Shown here one piece after another: positions 1-11,309 of a stretch of DNA of 64,000 bases; the stretch's first letter is position 1, and each line of letters starts with the position of its first letter. The notes below the pieces were generated by a model. That model had not been told where the DNA came from. It ran no database searches and was given only the letters and a program-made list of their open reading frames with translations. A program made the translations under genes and the position numbers. This DNA comes from Helichrysum umbraculigerum (taxonomy: Eukaryota > Streptophyta > Magnoliopsida > Asterales > Asteraceae): assembly GCA_949592205.1 (NCBI GenBank), contig CATIUR010000005.1, positions 25,561,679 through 25,625,678 of the forward strand, given 5' to 3'.

Positions 1-430
1 AACGGTGAGCCATGCTTCATGTCAGAGAAAAGAATGAGAGAAGAAAGAGAGGATAATGATAGAGAGGTTGGAAGAAGGAAACGTGTAGAGTAAATAAATG
101 AATAGACCATTCCCAAGAGTGACAGAAACTGACAGAAACTGATCCGCCACGTATGCGCCACGTAAGCTTTTTACAAAACCGGCTGAAACTGACGGACCCC
201 TGCCATCAGTGATTCCGTCACTTTAAATTTCGGACCCACATTTACTAATTTACCTTTAATTATACACACACAAAAAGGAAAAAAAAAAAAAAAAAAAAAA
301 CCGACGCTGCGTCATTTTGGCGACGGAGCCAAAGCGACGGAGCAAACTGACGAATGGTGCCAACAATGTCGGCTAAGTGATGGAAACCGACGGATGAACC
401 GACGCATCCGTTGGGTGTGCTCTAACAACT
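1..430. other. Unclassified repeat-like segment, possible end of a DNA transposon
   Basis: This stretch is less AT-rich than what follows. It holds a tandem 11-mer (GACAGAAACTG twice near 121-141), an A-run of about 22 bases near 279-300, and many copies of short CGACGGA/CCGACG words between 301 and 415. It ends near 424 in GGGTGTGCTCTAAC, which resembles the edge of plant DNA transposons. The partner end would lie left of the window, so the class is not established. Confidence 0.25.
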
Positions 431-1253
431 ATTTTAGTGGTTTTAAAGAGCCCATAGCTTTATGGCAATTATAGATGAGTGGTTTTGTCTTTTTTTCAAC
501 TTTTCTATAACACATTTTTTTAATTAGTCTTTTTTTATGTTAATAGAAACCTAAAAAGTTAAAAGTGGTTGTTTTTTTTACAAGGATCTGAATTTTAACT
601 ATGAAAGTAGATACTATCTACTTACGTACAAAACTTTCAACCATATCGTCAATATATTAAAAGTCATATGAGTATATCTTTGCGCACACATTTATATTTG
701 TTATATGTTTTATTATTGTTTATGAATAAATAATCGAAATATTAATAAATATAAATACAAATAATTTTTAATATAATAAAATTGTTAGAGTATGTATATA
801 AAGTAGATTCCACGTATTAAAATATTGTATGCCATTTAATATAATAAAACTGTTAGAGTATTTAGATAAGTAGATTCCACATATTAAAATATTGTACACG
901 GCATATGTAGCATTCAACTGCGTCTAAATAGAATTGCTACCTACCTTTTTGCATTAAAACGTTGTAAAAGTATACAAAATTGACTCAAATGTATGCACTA
1001 AACCTACACTATTACAGTGTAGTGGCAAAATAGTGTTTAGTGCTACACCAAATATAATGTTGCACTAGACACTATTCACATTAAATAATAATCTATAACA
1101 TATACTTAAAGCAAAATAGCTTGGGGCAATCCCAACCCTTAATTGGTTTTCTCCATATTGATCCAACGATTAAGATTAATTTAATGATACTTACACTTAA
1201 CCCCCTTTTATATTTATATTAATATTAACTATTTTAATTTAATTAAACCGTGA
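431..1253. other. AT-rich non-coding DNA with a 67-bp direct duplication
   Basis: No gene is visible. A degenerate direct duplication with a period near 67 bp covers about 768-896; both copies contain TAATATAATAAAA and the block GTAGATTCCACRTATTAAAA. Nothing else can be supported. Confidence 0.4.
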
Positions 1254-1261
1254 GTTATTAA

Positions 1262-1615
1262 CAGGCCCGTAGCTCGAAATTAGGTGGCCCGGTACCACGA
1301 CAAAAAAGAGGTCCCTTTAAATACATTTTTTTATATATACATAGACATAAAAAGGCTCATCACTACTAAGATGATAGGTCCAACTTCTTAGATTTGAAAC
1401 CCATATTTTAATTTTGTGCCTTTTTATGTGATCAAATAAATTAAAAAAAATATAGTAGCTAATATGATAGGTCCAACTTTTTAGATTTGCATTGTCATGA
1501 AATATAGGTTTGAAAATGAACCTACATACATGAACTATATGTAAAATTTAGAGGCCTAATAGAAATGGGGGCCCTGTGCGGTCGCCCATTCGGCACTCCC
1601 TCATCTACGGGCATG
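1262..1615. mobile_element. Non-autonomous hAT-like element (MITE) with 8-bp TSD
   Basis: The element starts CAGGCCCGTAG and ends CTACGGGCATG, giving terminal inverted repeats that match at 10 of 11 positions. It is flanked by perfect 8-bp direct repeats GTTATTAA at 1254-1261 and 1616-1623. An 8-bp TSD with a CA..TG-type terminus is the hAT hallmark. At 354 bp with no transposase ORF it is a non-autonomous derivative. Confidence 0.85.
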
Positions 1616-1623
1616 GTTATTAA

Positions 1624-4600
1624 ATAAATAAAGAATGTATAAATTAAATTAATAAATATATCAATAAATTAAGTAAATAAAACGTGTTTTGGTAAAAAAA
1701 AAAATCGGCTCCCTCATAAAATTCGGTTTATTATATTAATTAATAAATAATAATTAATAATTAATATCTAAATCATGAAGAGAAAAAAATGGAAAATAAT
1801 ACTTAATTTGTAAATAAAATCAGCAAATGATATTTATAAATATATATTCAATAAAAATAGATAATATCAAATGATTGAATGAGTCATGCGTTTTTTAACA
1901 AATTATGAAATCAAAATCGCAATTCCTCAATTCCAGTACGCATTTTTTAGACGACCTACATTCGATTCACAAATCTCACCCAAAAATACAGCCTCTATCC
2001 CTAATAAGTTGGTGTGTTTGATTTATAGCCTTACTTGTGGTGATTCTAAACTCCGTCCTTTTAGTTTGTTTTCTTCCTCTGAGTGATCATCAATAGTAAG
2101 TTATAGCGTATAAACATTAATTTGTGGTCCTTATGCCTGACAAGTGATAACTTATGTTTATTGTGTTTAGGGCAATTATCATGGAACGCTTTCAAGACTT
2201 TGATGGTAGGGTCAAGCCTGGATGGTTGGTTTTACGCAAATATAGAGAATGATGAAGTTATTTACATCGTTGCTTTAATCATCGGGGTACAGTTTCTCAA
2301 TCAAATCCTACTGTTGTTTGAAACATTTTTGTATCCGTTTCAAGAATTAGTGAAAATCGCGAAGGAGTTTGCGAGAGCTGATCCGTTTATCATGAATTGT
2401 GGCTTAGGTTGTACCGTAGATAATAGTAATACGTTTTGGAGAACTAAATTGATGATAACAATGATAATGTTTTTTTTCTTTTCTCATTGATTCTTTTACT
2501 TCTCCTTATAAAAACCGATTTGAATTTGAATTAGTTTCTATTTTGCTAATGAAGTTGGTTTTAATTTTATTATTGAATGATAAAGCCTTTTAATAACCTT
2601 TACACATAAATCGATGTTTAAACCCAAGCTGGCACAAGAAGTTGACATCACATCTTTGATTGTTGGTCACCTGTAAGAAATAGAACGAAGAGATTCAGGT
2701 ATGCCATGATTATCTTTGCTTACGATTTAAATAACTAATTATTCTATTGGTACTTAATAGTGTAGTTAATCATTAACCATGGGAGCTCCTTTTGTTTGTA
2801 GTTTTTCTTGCTGTTCTAGGTATAAATATGTGTTCCTTTAATGATTTTATTGATTTTAGGGTAATTGATTTCACTGTTTGTGCAGTTTGGTAAATATATG
2901 GATAGGGAGACATCTCCCTTCATTTTATATCTCTCATAAATCTGTAAAGTTGTAAAACCTTCTCGAATCTTCATCATGCATCGTTCCAATGACGATGGAT
3001 CACTGGACTAGCATTAACAAACGATTCATTGGTTGCAAAGCTTCATTAAAGATCGATTTCAACATCTCTTATGTGACTGGATACGATAACGGACTTGAAC
3101 TTCAAATGGTTAACCAAGATGGTTTGAAAGTGCCTAAATGCATATTGATGGGTGAGCATTTATTATTTATAATTGTAAATTTCTTCTTTTATCGTTATTT
3201 TGCGTGTCCTTTTTTTTTAATATTATGTTGTTGCTAAGGTTTGATGATTGATATGAATCACAAAAGATGTTGGGAATACTGACCATGAAACTTATGCTTT
3301 ACTATCAATGCGGACGAAATAAAGCAATTGAGATCACTGAGCTTACGTGCTATAGTTGATATGAATCCTATAAAGTTATTGCGACTACAAAACGTAACCA
3401 TTCATATATAACTTTTTCCGTTATGGTAAACTATATCTCAATCATATTTTAGCAAAATCTCAGCTTCAACATTCAGGCAATTTAAATACAAATATGAATG
3501 AATGAACGCATATGATATTCTTATTTGATGTAGTTTTTGTATAACTTATATGGTTGCTCTAAAATTGCGAAAAGAGCGTATAAAATTACAAGGGGTGTTA
3601 AAAGATAAGTTTTTGACGCATACTGTGAGTTTGAGAAATATTGCATGAGTTGATAAGTTGAAGAGTTTTAATTGCATATAAAAATACAAGGGGTGTTAAA
3701 AGATATGTTTTTGACACATACTGTGAGTTTGGGAAATATTGCATGAGTTGGTAAGTTGAAGAGTTTTAATTTTGTCTATTGTTTTTCAGATTTTGCAGTG
3801 TGGTCCAATAACCATCATCAATTTAAAGTCACACCAAGACCTCGAGACTATGATTTGGGTTAGGTGAGCTTCTTTTGTTGACATTGCTACCTTTTAATTG
3901 TTTTATTGCGTTGTTTGTTGTCATTATTATTACTATCCTCTATAATTCTACTTAGGCTCTCTTTTTCAGGATGACTTGTGGCATGATTTATTTGTGTCTA
4001 TACTAAGCCCTGTGTTTGGTGGTTGGTGACTAAATTTTGAAGGATCTTTAGAAGAAATTCAAGGTCTGGATAATTGCTAATGCTGTGTCTATTGACACTG
4101 GTGTTCAGTTGCGGAGTCCTAAAAGCTCGCTACAAGGGTTAGTATTTTATTATTTTAAGGCTAAAGGTATAATAAGTGAATTTTGTTAACCTTTTGTTTC
4201 AGTTAACAATTTATTTGAAGCTAGATCATTATGTCAAAGTTTGAGCAAACTTGATCTAAGGTTGTCATTGAGTTGAATCTAATCGTAAGTTTTCTAACTT
4301 TGTAGATATGGACAGAGGCTTGAGAATGAGATGGTTACACCTGCAAATAGTCTTTCTAATTAATCTATTTCTCACATTGACAGGTAGTTCAAACTCCCTA
4401 ATAGGACCAACATGTGAATAGGGCTGGAAGTCACACACAAAGCGGTTAATTCGAACAGATTATGTTTTCTTTTAAAGGTGATAAATAAAGGTTTGTCATG
4501 AACTGAACCCTTTAAAGTAAAAATACCGATGTACACTCCTTATAGTTAAAAAGTAATACTATATAATGATGGAGATCTTGGTGGTGCCAAATGGGTAATG

Positions 4601-4962
4601 TCTTGACCAGTAAATTGGCACATTGGGTTTGTTTTCGGGTTTGCCTAGGCAGAACGGGTCAAATAGTATAGTCAATGATAAATAAATTTGTGGTGCCGAA
4701 TGGGTAATGGGTTGAGCAGTAAATTGGTATGTTGTGTCTGTTTTTGGGTCTGCCTAGGCGAAACGGGTCAAATAGTACTCATATGCAGCAAGTATATTTG
4801 GGGTCATGAGGTTGTGGAATGTCATTTGTGTTTGATAAGGTAGAAGTTTACAAGCTGTGATGTTGTGGTCAGTATATAATGTTCGTATTTCACGTTAGTG
4901 TACATGTTAGCATATTGAGATTGGGTTTTTTTAATATATGATGAGTTTGATCAATTGTCATC
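1624..4962. other. Gene-poor region with decayed ORFs and two tandem duplications
   Basis: Short ORFs occur at 2122-2490 and 2989-3237, but no domain or family motif is recognisable. The pattern resembles scattered exon remnants, possibly captured by the Helitron whose 3' end lies at 7073 (inference). A two-copy tandem repeat with a period of about 98 bp covers 3582-3775 and shares ACAAGGGGTGTTAAAAGAT. A second, with a period of about 109 bp, covers 4582-4780 and shares TGGTGCC plus ATGGGTAATG. No intact gene is supported. Confidence 0.4.
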
Positions 4963-4978
4963 TATATAGTTACCCTTA

Positions 4979-5191
4979 CCAATGGGGCTTTGCCTCAGTG
5001 GTACCGCCGCCGCGAATCCCCACGCCCCACCCGGGTTCAAGCCTCTGGGAGTACAAAAAATCCTATGCTCCGTGTGTGGGGTCACTGGGACCAGGTGTTT
5101 AGCCGGACGGGTTGCCTCTTGCGGGTGGGGCTCCGTGGATCTACGGATCCGGGGTTAAAGGTTCCCTCCAATAACCTTTTTTTTTTTTTTA
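4979..5191 (+). mobile_element. tRNA-derived SINE (Au-like), poly(T) tail
   Basis: The head contains an internal Pol III A-box-like sequence (TTTGCCTCAGTGGTA) and, about 30 bp on, a B-box-like sequence (GGGTTCAAGCC). The 3' end is a run of T, as described for plant Au SINEs. Direct repeats of 16 bp with one mismatch flank it: TATATAGTTACCCTTA (4963-4978) and TATATAGTTGCCCTTA (5192-5207). These are the target-site duplication. The ORF at 4990-5208 lies inside this SINE and is not a gene. Confidence 0.85.
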
Positions 5192-5207
5192 TATATAGTT
5201 GCCCTTA

Positions 5208-7040
5208 AATAAAACCAAATGGAGAATAAATTGATCTCAGTCTATATTCACCAATTTTTTTGTACGTATTGAACAATTATATGGGTCATGTGAAATTGAC
5301 TTGTGATCCTCAGGATAGGAATTCCAGCAATTCACAAGAGTGCGAGAAATGTATCCAAATCGTTGGTTAGGTACTCCTTACATCAATCATTGTACAACAC
5401 CAAGATAAGCCCTTAATTAATTGTGATCATTTCAGTAACCTGATTTTCCAATGGTTGTATTCTTTTACAAATTGTTACCTTTATGTCTAAACGATACTGT
5501 ACTTATTTGGTCACCTTTTAGAATTGCCAATTTTGTTTGTAGTGATTTGGTTATGCTATGCTTTTTGCCTATTATGTATGGGTCTCTTAGAAGTTTCAGA
5601 TTATAGCATAGTTTTACTTTTAACTAAATGTGGCAATTTTGACCCGTTTACTTGTGGTGGTGGCGATTCATGTTATATCGGCAACATGAACATCTATCAC
5701 GACTTATTCATGTAAAAAGATGTTGCATTTATTTATCAGTCATCAAGAGAGCTACTTTGTGTAAGCTTCATTCTCATTTATTGGTTTAAACATTATTTCA
5801 AACATAATATTGCATAATAATTTTTGAGGAATGACAAAGTGCTTTAGTAGAGCTATCATTTTGAAGTATGGTGATGTAAATACTGGATTATGGTTGTATA
5901 TTTGGCAGTCCTTTTCAGGTGTGTATAGCTTAAATAACGAATACGGGCTTATCTTTTGGTGATTTATAGCTTCAATGGTGATTGGTGGGATGCTTTATTA
6001 TTTGTCTACAGTGTTACAAAATTGAAAATTAAAAGAATTACACAAGGACTTCATGTTTCCAGATCTGCTATTTGTCTTGCATTGGATCAAGTGGTCATAT
6101 GTTGATTGAATCTCACTGAACAAGATCCTCTAAATATTTGGATCTGACTGGTTTATGATTTTTCTTATAGTGTAATTGTCCGTTTCTCATGTGTAGAAGG
6201 ATCTATTTTCAAAGTGTCGGCTTTAGTTGTACCAATAAATTACTGGTAGCAATTGGAACTCTTTGCCTTACAACTAGCTGCATTTTTTGATGTCTTAGTT
6301 TGTCAAATGATTTTGGACTTTTGCTCCCTTAATAGCAGCAGTCCTAACGAACTATATTAATAAACCCTCAATATTTGCAAGTTTATCTATATTGATTAAT
6401 AACATGTCTTTTTTTTTTTCTTTTCTTTTTTTATCAAAAACATGACAATAAATACCGGTCGTCCATATTGCCATAAACCTTATATATGATGAATACGTCA
6501 AAGTCGTAACTAATATATATTATGGTTCGTAACTAATAATCCCTTATATAATACTTAATATACATTGAGCTAAATAATATACAAACATATGTCATATTCA
6601 ACCATATTAGCATTCTTCAATTTTCTTTTTTGTGATTCATGTGTTTTATTTTTCTACAAGTTGCGTTGAATTCTTATCCTACAATTGACTATTCAAAATT
6701 CAAGTCAAAGACTATGTTTATTATTTTTCTTTAATTTATTTTATAGGTTTAAATTTTTTATTAAATATGTTTAATAGTGAACAACGCGAAGATTTAACGT
6801 AGCACAATAGGTCTCTTTACATCGATTAGTCTACTTCTTTTTTCTCATATAACATTGTGTACATTATATTTCTTTTAAATTTAATTGTTAACTTTTAAAA
6901 CTCAAATGTATTAGCCTGCGCTGTCGCTGGTCAATAAATTAGTTTTCAATTATAAACTATAATAATGATAATGATACTACAAAACTTGAATCTTAAAAAA
7001 AAAAAAATATTTGAACATATAAATAACCAAAACAATTTAG
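5208..7040. other. AT-rich region without a recognisable gene
   Basis: Only short ORFs are present (for example 5524-5715) and none shows a known motif. The block may belong to the Helitron ending at 7073, whose 5' end I could not locate. Confidence 0.3.
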
Positions 7041-7073
7041 AATACCCCGCGTTGTCACGGGTCTTCTATCTAG
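7041..7073 (+). mobile_element. Helitron 3' terminus (5' end not found)
   Basis: A 16-nt hairpin with six-base arms (CCCGCG / CACGGG, one mismatch, loop TTGT) at 7046-7061 is followed nine bases later by CTAG (7070-7073) and then T. This is the canonical 3' end of a plant Helitron, which inserts between A and T. The matching 5' TC end upstream could not be assigned. Confidence 0.65.
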
Positions 7074-7609
7074 TATTTATAATAATTAAAATATATTTAT
7101 ATGATGCATTGAGTATAAATTTGTCACTAATATTTTTACCATTATTAAATATAATGTTTGCTATTATCTTTATCAAAGAAACTTCTTAATTTTCAGAAAA
7201 AATGCATTTATATTTTCAAAAAATTTAAATATAATGATCGTTATTACATCTCTTATTATATTTTAATAGTTGTATAAAAGCTTAAATAGTATATTGTTGA
7301 GTTGTTTATTTTAAATTAATAAAAAGTGCACATTGAGGCAACTTTTCTTAGTGCAAACAAATTATTTAAAGATTCTCTTTTTGTACTAAAATAGTACAGC
7401 TTGATGCACTAAAATAGTGTGTACATTATAAATCAATTTATAAATGATATAAAATATGTTCGGTGAATTAATTTACTGCACATACTTTAGATTTTGATAA
7501 ATTTCTATGTATTTTGAAAACGTCATCTTCTTTTACCTCAATTTTAAAAAAGGATAACTTTTTACTTTTTAGACGTTTTCATCATTTTGTTTTTGTATAA
7601 ATGTTTTTT

Positions 7610-7901
7610 GGGTTAAGTGTTTGAAAATGTATATAACTATGCGTTGACTTCTTTAGTGTGTACAAAACTAAATTGACCTCCATTGTATGTACTTAACTAT
7701 TAATTTCGACTATTGTATGTATTTTTGTGACGTGTCAACTGTGTAGAGATGCCACTTGTCACCTTATATTTGATAACACGTCACAAATAAACATACAATG
7801 GTCGAAATTAATAGTTAAGTACATACAATTGAGGTCAATTTAGTTTTGTACATACTAAAGAAGTCAACGCATAGTTATATACATTTTCAAACACTTAACC
7901 C
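7610..7901. mobile_element. Mutator-like MITE with long terminal inverted repeats, 9-bp TSD
   Basis: The arms are inverted copies of each other over more than 100 bp: the left begins GGGTTAAGTGTTTGAAAATG and the right ends with its complement. Perfect 9-bp repeats ATGTTTTTT flank the element (7601-7609 and 7902-7910). A 9-bp TSD with long inverted repeats is typical of non-autonomous Mutator-like elements. The element is 292 bp and non-coding. Confidence 0.88.
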
Positions 7902-8100
7902 ATGTTTTTTTATGTTGCTTGGTAGTAAAACTAATATATATTTTTTAATGTTGTTTTGTACTATTCATTTGGGGCATTTTTTATACAAAGTGAATATTTA
8001 TTTGTTATTTATAAGAACTTTATAATAATACCCGTAACAATTATGGTTGGCAAATATATTGTTTCAATATGTAACACTATACATTTTTACCATCAAGATA

Positions 8101-8215
8101 CATATATTGCATCAATCTCATCTCGCAGCAAAGCGCGGGTTAGCAACTACCCTTTTATCATTATCATTATCATTAATTCATTATCATTATCATTATTAAC
8201 AAAGTAGCATGAGAT
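8101..8215. repeat. Decayed Helitron-like 3' hairpin and TTATCA simple repeat
   Basis: Near 8125-8140 the words CGCAGCAAAGCGCGGG resemble the terminal hairpin of the large Helitron at 52878-52897, but no CTAG terminus follows. A (TTATCA)n-like run follows at about 8155-8200. The next sequence (ATGAGATGAATAGTAAC near 8209) also appears just past the Helitron end at 52927. Confidence 0.35.
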
Positions 8216-8298
8216 GAATAGTAACTCCTCCAATTTGGCGTCGACACGTTTCTGTTATGTTAATAAATATATATGTAGTAAACGTAACAATTAACAAT

Positions 8299-8378
8299 GT
8301 GTGAGTCTGTAGCCCAGCGGTTGGTACCTTTGGATATCTTTGACAGATCGTAAGTTCGAGACATGGCTGGGATTTTTT
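8299..8378 (+). mobile_element. Short tRNA-like SINE fragment
   Basis: A tRNA-like head has an A-box-like TAGCCCAGCGGTTGG and a B-box-like AAGTTCGAGAC, followed by T-rich sequence. The spacing fits a Pol III internal promoter. I found no clear target-site duplication, and the cloverleaf is too poor for a functional tRNA. Confidence 0.5.
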
Positions 8379-8473
8379 TCAATTTTTTTTTTTGCTGACT
8401 CATGTGCATTTACGATTACACGTGTACAGTCGTTACTTAATAGCCTCCACGTATCATTATTCATTAATATTAA

Positions 8474-8501
8474 CTAGGTAAAGGACCCGCGACAACGCGG
8501 G
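8474..8501 (-). mobile_element. Helitron 3' terminus on the minus strand
   Basis: On the minus strand a perfect hairpin (CCCGCG / CGCGGG arms with a four-base loop, plus-strand 8486-8501) is followed by CTAG (8474-8477) and then T. This marks the 3' end of a Helitron whose body extends to the right. Its 5' end was not found; the body may be interrupted by the plus-strand Helitron that starts at 9057. Confidence 0.6.
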
Positions 8502-8905
8502 TTAGGACATTTGATTTTGTAAAATTTGTTTTCTTTTAAGATAAAAAAGTTATTTATTTGTTTTGTTAAATGTATGAAATAATAAGTAAAACAATATTAA
8601 CATAAAGTTTTATAATCAAGGATGTTGATTTAACATTTTATTGTAACTTGTATTTTAGTTAAAGTTATAATTATATTATTGCTTTAGATTGTTTTGATTT
8701 TAATATAAAATGTGAAAGTTAGATGTATTATGATGTTTTAAATAAAAAAATGTTGTCAAGTTAAAATGTGTGCTAATAACAATTCTTTTTACAATAACAA
8801 ATGATAGTTCTTTTATTTTAACTCTCTCTTTTCACCTTAATTAAATATTAAATATTGGTCAAATCTATCATTTATGCATCTACCAATTTTCCACATGAGG
8901 TCACA

Positions 8906-9045
8906 ATCTATTCCAATTTATATTTACTATTTTAAATATTTAAATTTAAATATTTTTTAAAGTAGGATATCTATAAATTGTTTTAGATATTGATTGAGAA
9001 AGAAAGGATTTGATCTAAAAAAAATGGTAAACGGTATATAATAGT
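8906..9045. repeat. Direct repeat, copy 1 (copy 2 at 10316-10446)
   Basis: This segment recurs at about 10316-10446. Both copies contain TAGGATATCTATAAATTGT and ATATTGATTGAGAAAGAAA. The two copies bracket the 1.1-kb Helitron at 9057-10157, which suggests a tandem duplication later split by that insertion, or two copies of one repeat. Confidence 0.6.
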
Positions 9046-9056
9046 GTTATAGTCTA

Positions 9057-10157
9057 TCTTTATAACTAAGGGAGGAGACCCTCAATTATTTGTCAAAAAT
9101 TTACCCATGCCACATCATACAAATCCTATGAGTCACCACCTTATAAAAGAAATTGATGATGTGGATTTTCCTACATCCTTATTTCAAATAAGGTTATATT
9201 CAATTAAAAATTATATTATAACTATTTTCATTTAATAAGGTAATTAATAAAATTAAATTATAACCATTTTAATTTTAAAATAATATGTCATGTGATAACA
9301 CTTATAATTTTTTATTATAATCCAAACTCATGACATCTTTTAATCTATTTTTTCCTTCTAATTTTATTTATAAAATCTTTTAGTTTGTTCATCTTAATTT
9401 TAACTCTTCTTTCTCTAACTTTCTCTAACTCTCTCTTTTTATAAATAAAAAAAAGGATAAATAAATAAACTTTTAGTAAGTTATGAGAACTTGCTTTTAA
9501 TGTAATTATATCTTTCATTAAAGTTTTGTTAATTTGAAATTTTTTATTATCATCTTACAGAATAAGGGAACTCAATTTCCATTATTTAGTAAACTGAATA
9601 CAAGCTTTATGGATAGACAAATCAAGTTCATCATTTCTATATAATGTAAATATATATTTGACGTGTACTTCTATTAATTTTATATTACTTTTCAAATCTG
9701 TAGGTATATATTTGATTGTTGTAGAATGATTTATATTTTGTACATATATATGCGCATTAATTATTTAATAAAATGTCTAAATTGTTATAGAAATTGTTAC
9801 AATTTATTTTTTTCAAGAATATTAACATACGCATTGTTTATCATATTGTTGCAAGGTTAACATATTATAACTATAGAAAACGAGAAGGTCACAATGACTA
9901 GGCAATTATTTTTAGCTAGAAAAATGTCAACTTATACCATACATATCTTTTTTAACCTTCTCATTTTATTGATATATCGTGGGGAAAAAATGTTGTTATT
10001 ATTTATTTTTGAGGGGTTAAAAATTTATAAAGTATCATTAATAACGATAAAAAAGTTTCTTTTAAAATCTGAAAGTTTCCCCATTTCATATACCGTTTTG
10101 ACTTATGGTTCACATATTTTATAATGCTAGCCGTGCATCGCACGGGTTTAACACTAG
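9057..10157 (+). mobile_element. Non-autonomous Helitron, about 1.1 kb
   Basis: The proposed 5' end is TCTTTATAACTAAGGG directly after A (9056). The 3' end has the hairpin-like GCCGTGCATCGCACGGG near 10129-10145, then CTAG at 10154-10157 followed by T. Insertion between A and T, a 5' TC and a hairpin-CTAG 3' end fit a Helitron. No Rep-helicase is encoded; the ORF at 9894-10124 has no recognisable motif. The 5' end is less certain than the 3' end. Confidence 0.6.
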
Positions 10158-10315
10158 TATTGAATATAGAATTATACTTACTATTTACTATTCAAAATAT
10201 TAAAATATAAGTATAAATAATATAAAGTTGAGATATATACTTAATCTTATCTAAAATAATTTTTTATATATAAGATAAGGAAACGAAATAAGAATTACAT
10301 TATATACGATATTAA

Positions 10316-10446
10316 CAATCTATTCTAATTTATCTTTAGATATTTATATTTAAATGTTTTTTATAGTAGGATATCTATAAATTGTCAAAGATATTGATTG
10401 AGAAAGAAATGATTTGATCTAAAAAATGGTAAACGAAATATAAGTG
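10316..10446. repeat. Direct repeat, copy 2 (copy 1 at 8906-9045)
   Basis: Diverged second copy of the segment at 8906-9045, with the same word order and small indels. Confidence 0.6.
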
Positions 10447-10664
10447 CGTATTATAAACTTAGAATTACAATTTAAAATATAAGTATAAGTATAAATAATA
10501 AAAAATTAAAATATATAATCTTATCTAAACTGATTTTTATATATAAAATTAAGAAACAAAATTTTTATCTCCATGGATAATCCAGGGATTCTGATATATT
10601 TTAATTTTTTTTACTTTCAATATATAAAAAGAAAAATAAATTAAACCATCATAGATATCATAGT

Positions 10665-10666
<2 letters not shown>

Positions 10667-10707
<41 letters not shown>
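10667..10707. repeat. (TA)n microsatellite, left of MITE
   Basis: About 40 bp of alternating TA directly abut the left terminus of the MITE at 10708. A matching tract lies at its right end. Confidence 0.9.
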
Positions 10708-10710
<3 letters not shown>

Positions 10711-11258
10711 AAGGACCAAGAGGGAAGCAATTTTTTTGGGGAAGTAGGGAAGTGTAATATTCATCACGGAGCATCTTAACTTTGCCAATACAAATATCAA
10801 AGATAAAATTAAATTTACTCGTATATAGTAATCAAGATCGATGCTATAAAGAATATATTAACAAATGAAAGTCAATTTTAAGTTATAATATTATTTTATG
10901 AATATTTATTCAATAAAACGTTAATATTCATCGTGGTGAATATTAACTTAACATTCATTACGAAGAATGTTAAAAAATAACATTAATTTTCTTTTAACAT
11001 TCATCGTGATGAATGTTAAGTTAACATTCACCACGACGAACATTAACGATTTGGGATTTAAAATTTATCAATTAATGTTATAGCCTACAAAAAGAATTTA
11101 TCATGGAAGCTTAACATTCATAGCATCCATTTTGATCAACATTAATTAATTTTCACTTTTTAATTTTCGACAAATGTATTGACGAAGTTAAGATGCTCCG
11201 TGATGAATATTACACTTCCCTACTTCCCCCCAAAAAAGTGTTTCCCCCTGGATCCTCC

Positions 11259-11261
<3 letters not shown>
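10708..11261. mobile_element. MITE embedded between (TA)n tracts (Micron-like habit)
   Basis: The two ends form imperfect inverted repeats of about 75 bp: both read inwards through GGGAAGTAGGGAAGTGTAAT and CATCACGGAGCATCTTAAC. The middle contains further palindromic words, for example TAACATTCATCGTGATGAATG near 10997. No transposase is present. (TA)n flanks on both sides resemble the reported insertion habit of rice Micron elements in TA microsatellites; family identity is not shown. Confidence 0.7.

Positions 11262-11306
<45 letters not shown>
11262..11306. repeat. (TA)n microsatellite, right of MITE
   Basis: About 45 bp of alternating TA directly follow the MITE's right terminus. Confidence 0.9.

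Positions 11307-11309
<3 letters not shown>

Noticed and set aside
4983..5075. tRNA gene suggested by A- and B-box-like words (also at 8299-8378, 15237-15300 and 53783-53914)
   Set aside because: No good cloverleaf or anticodon arm is visible; TSDs and tails show that at least two of them are SINEs.
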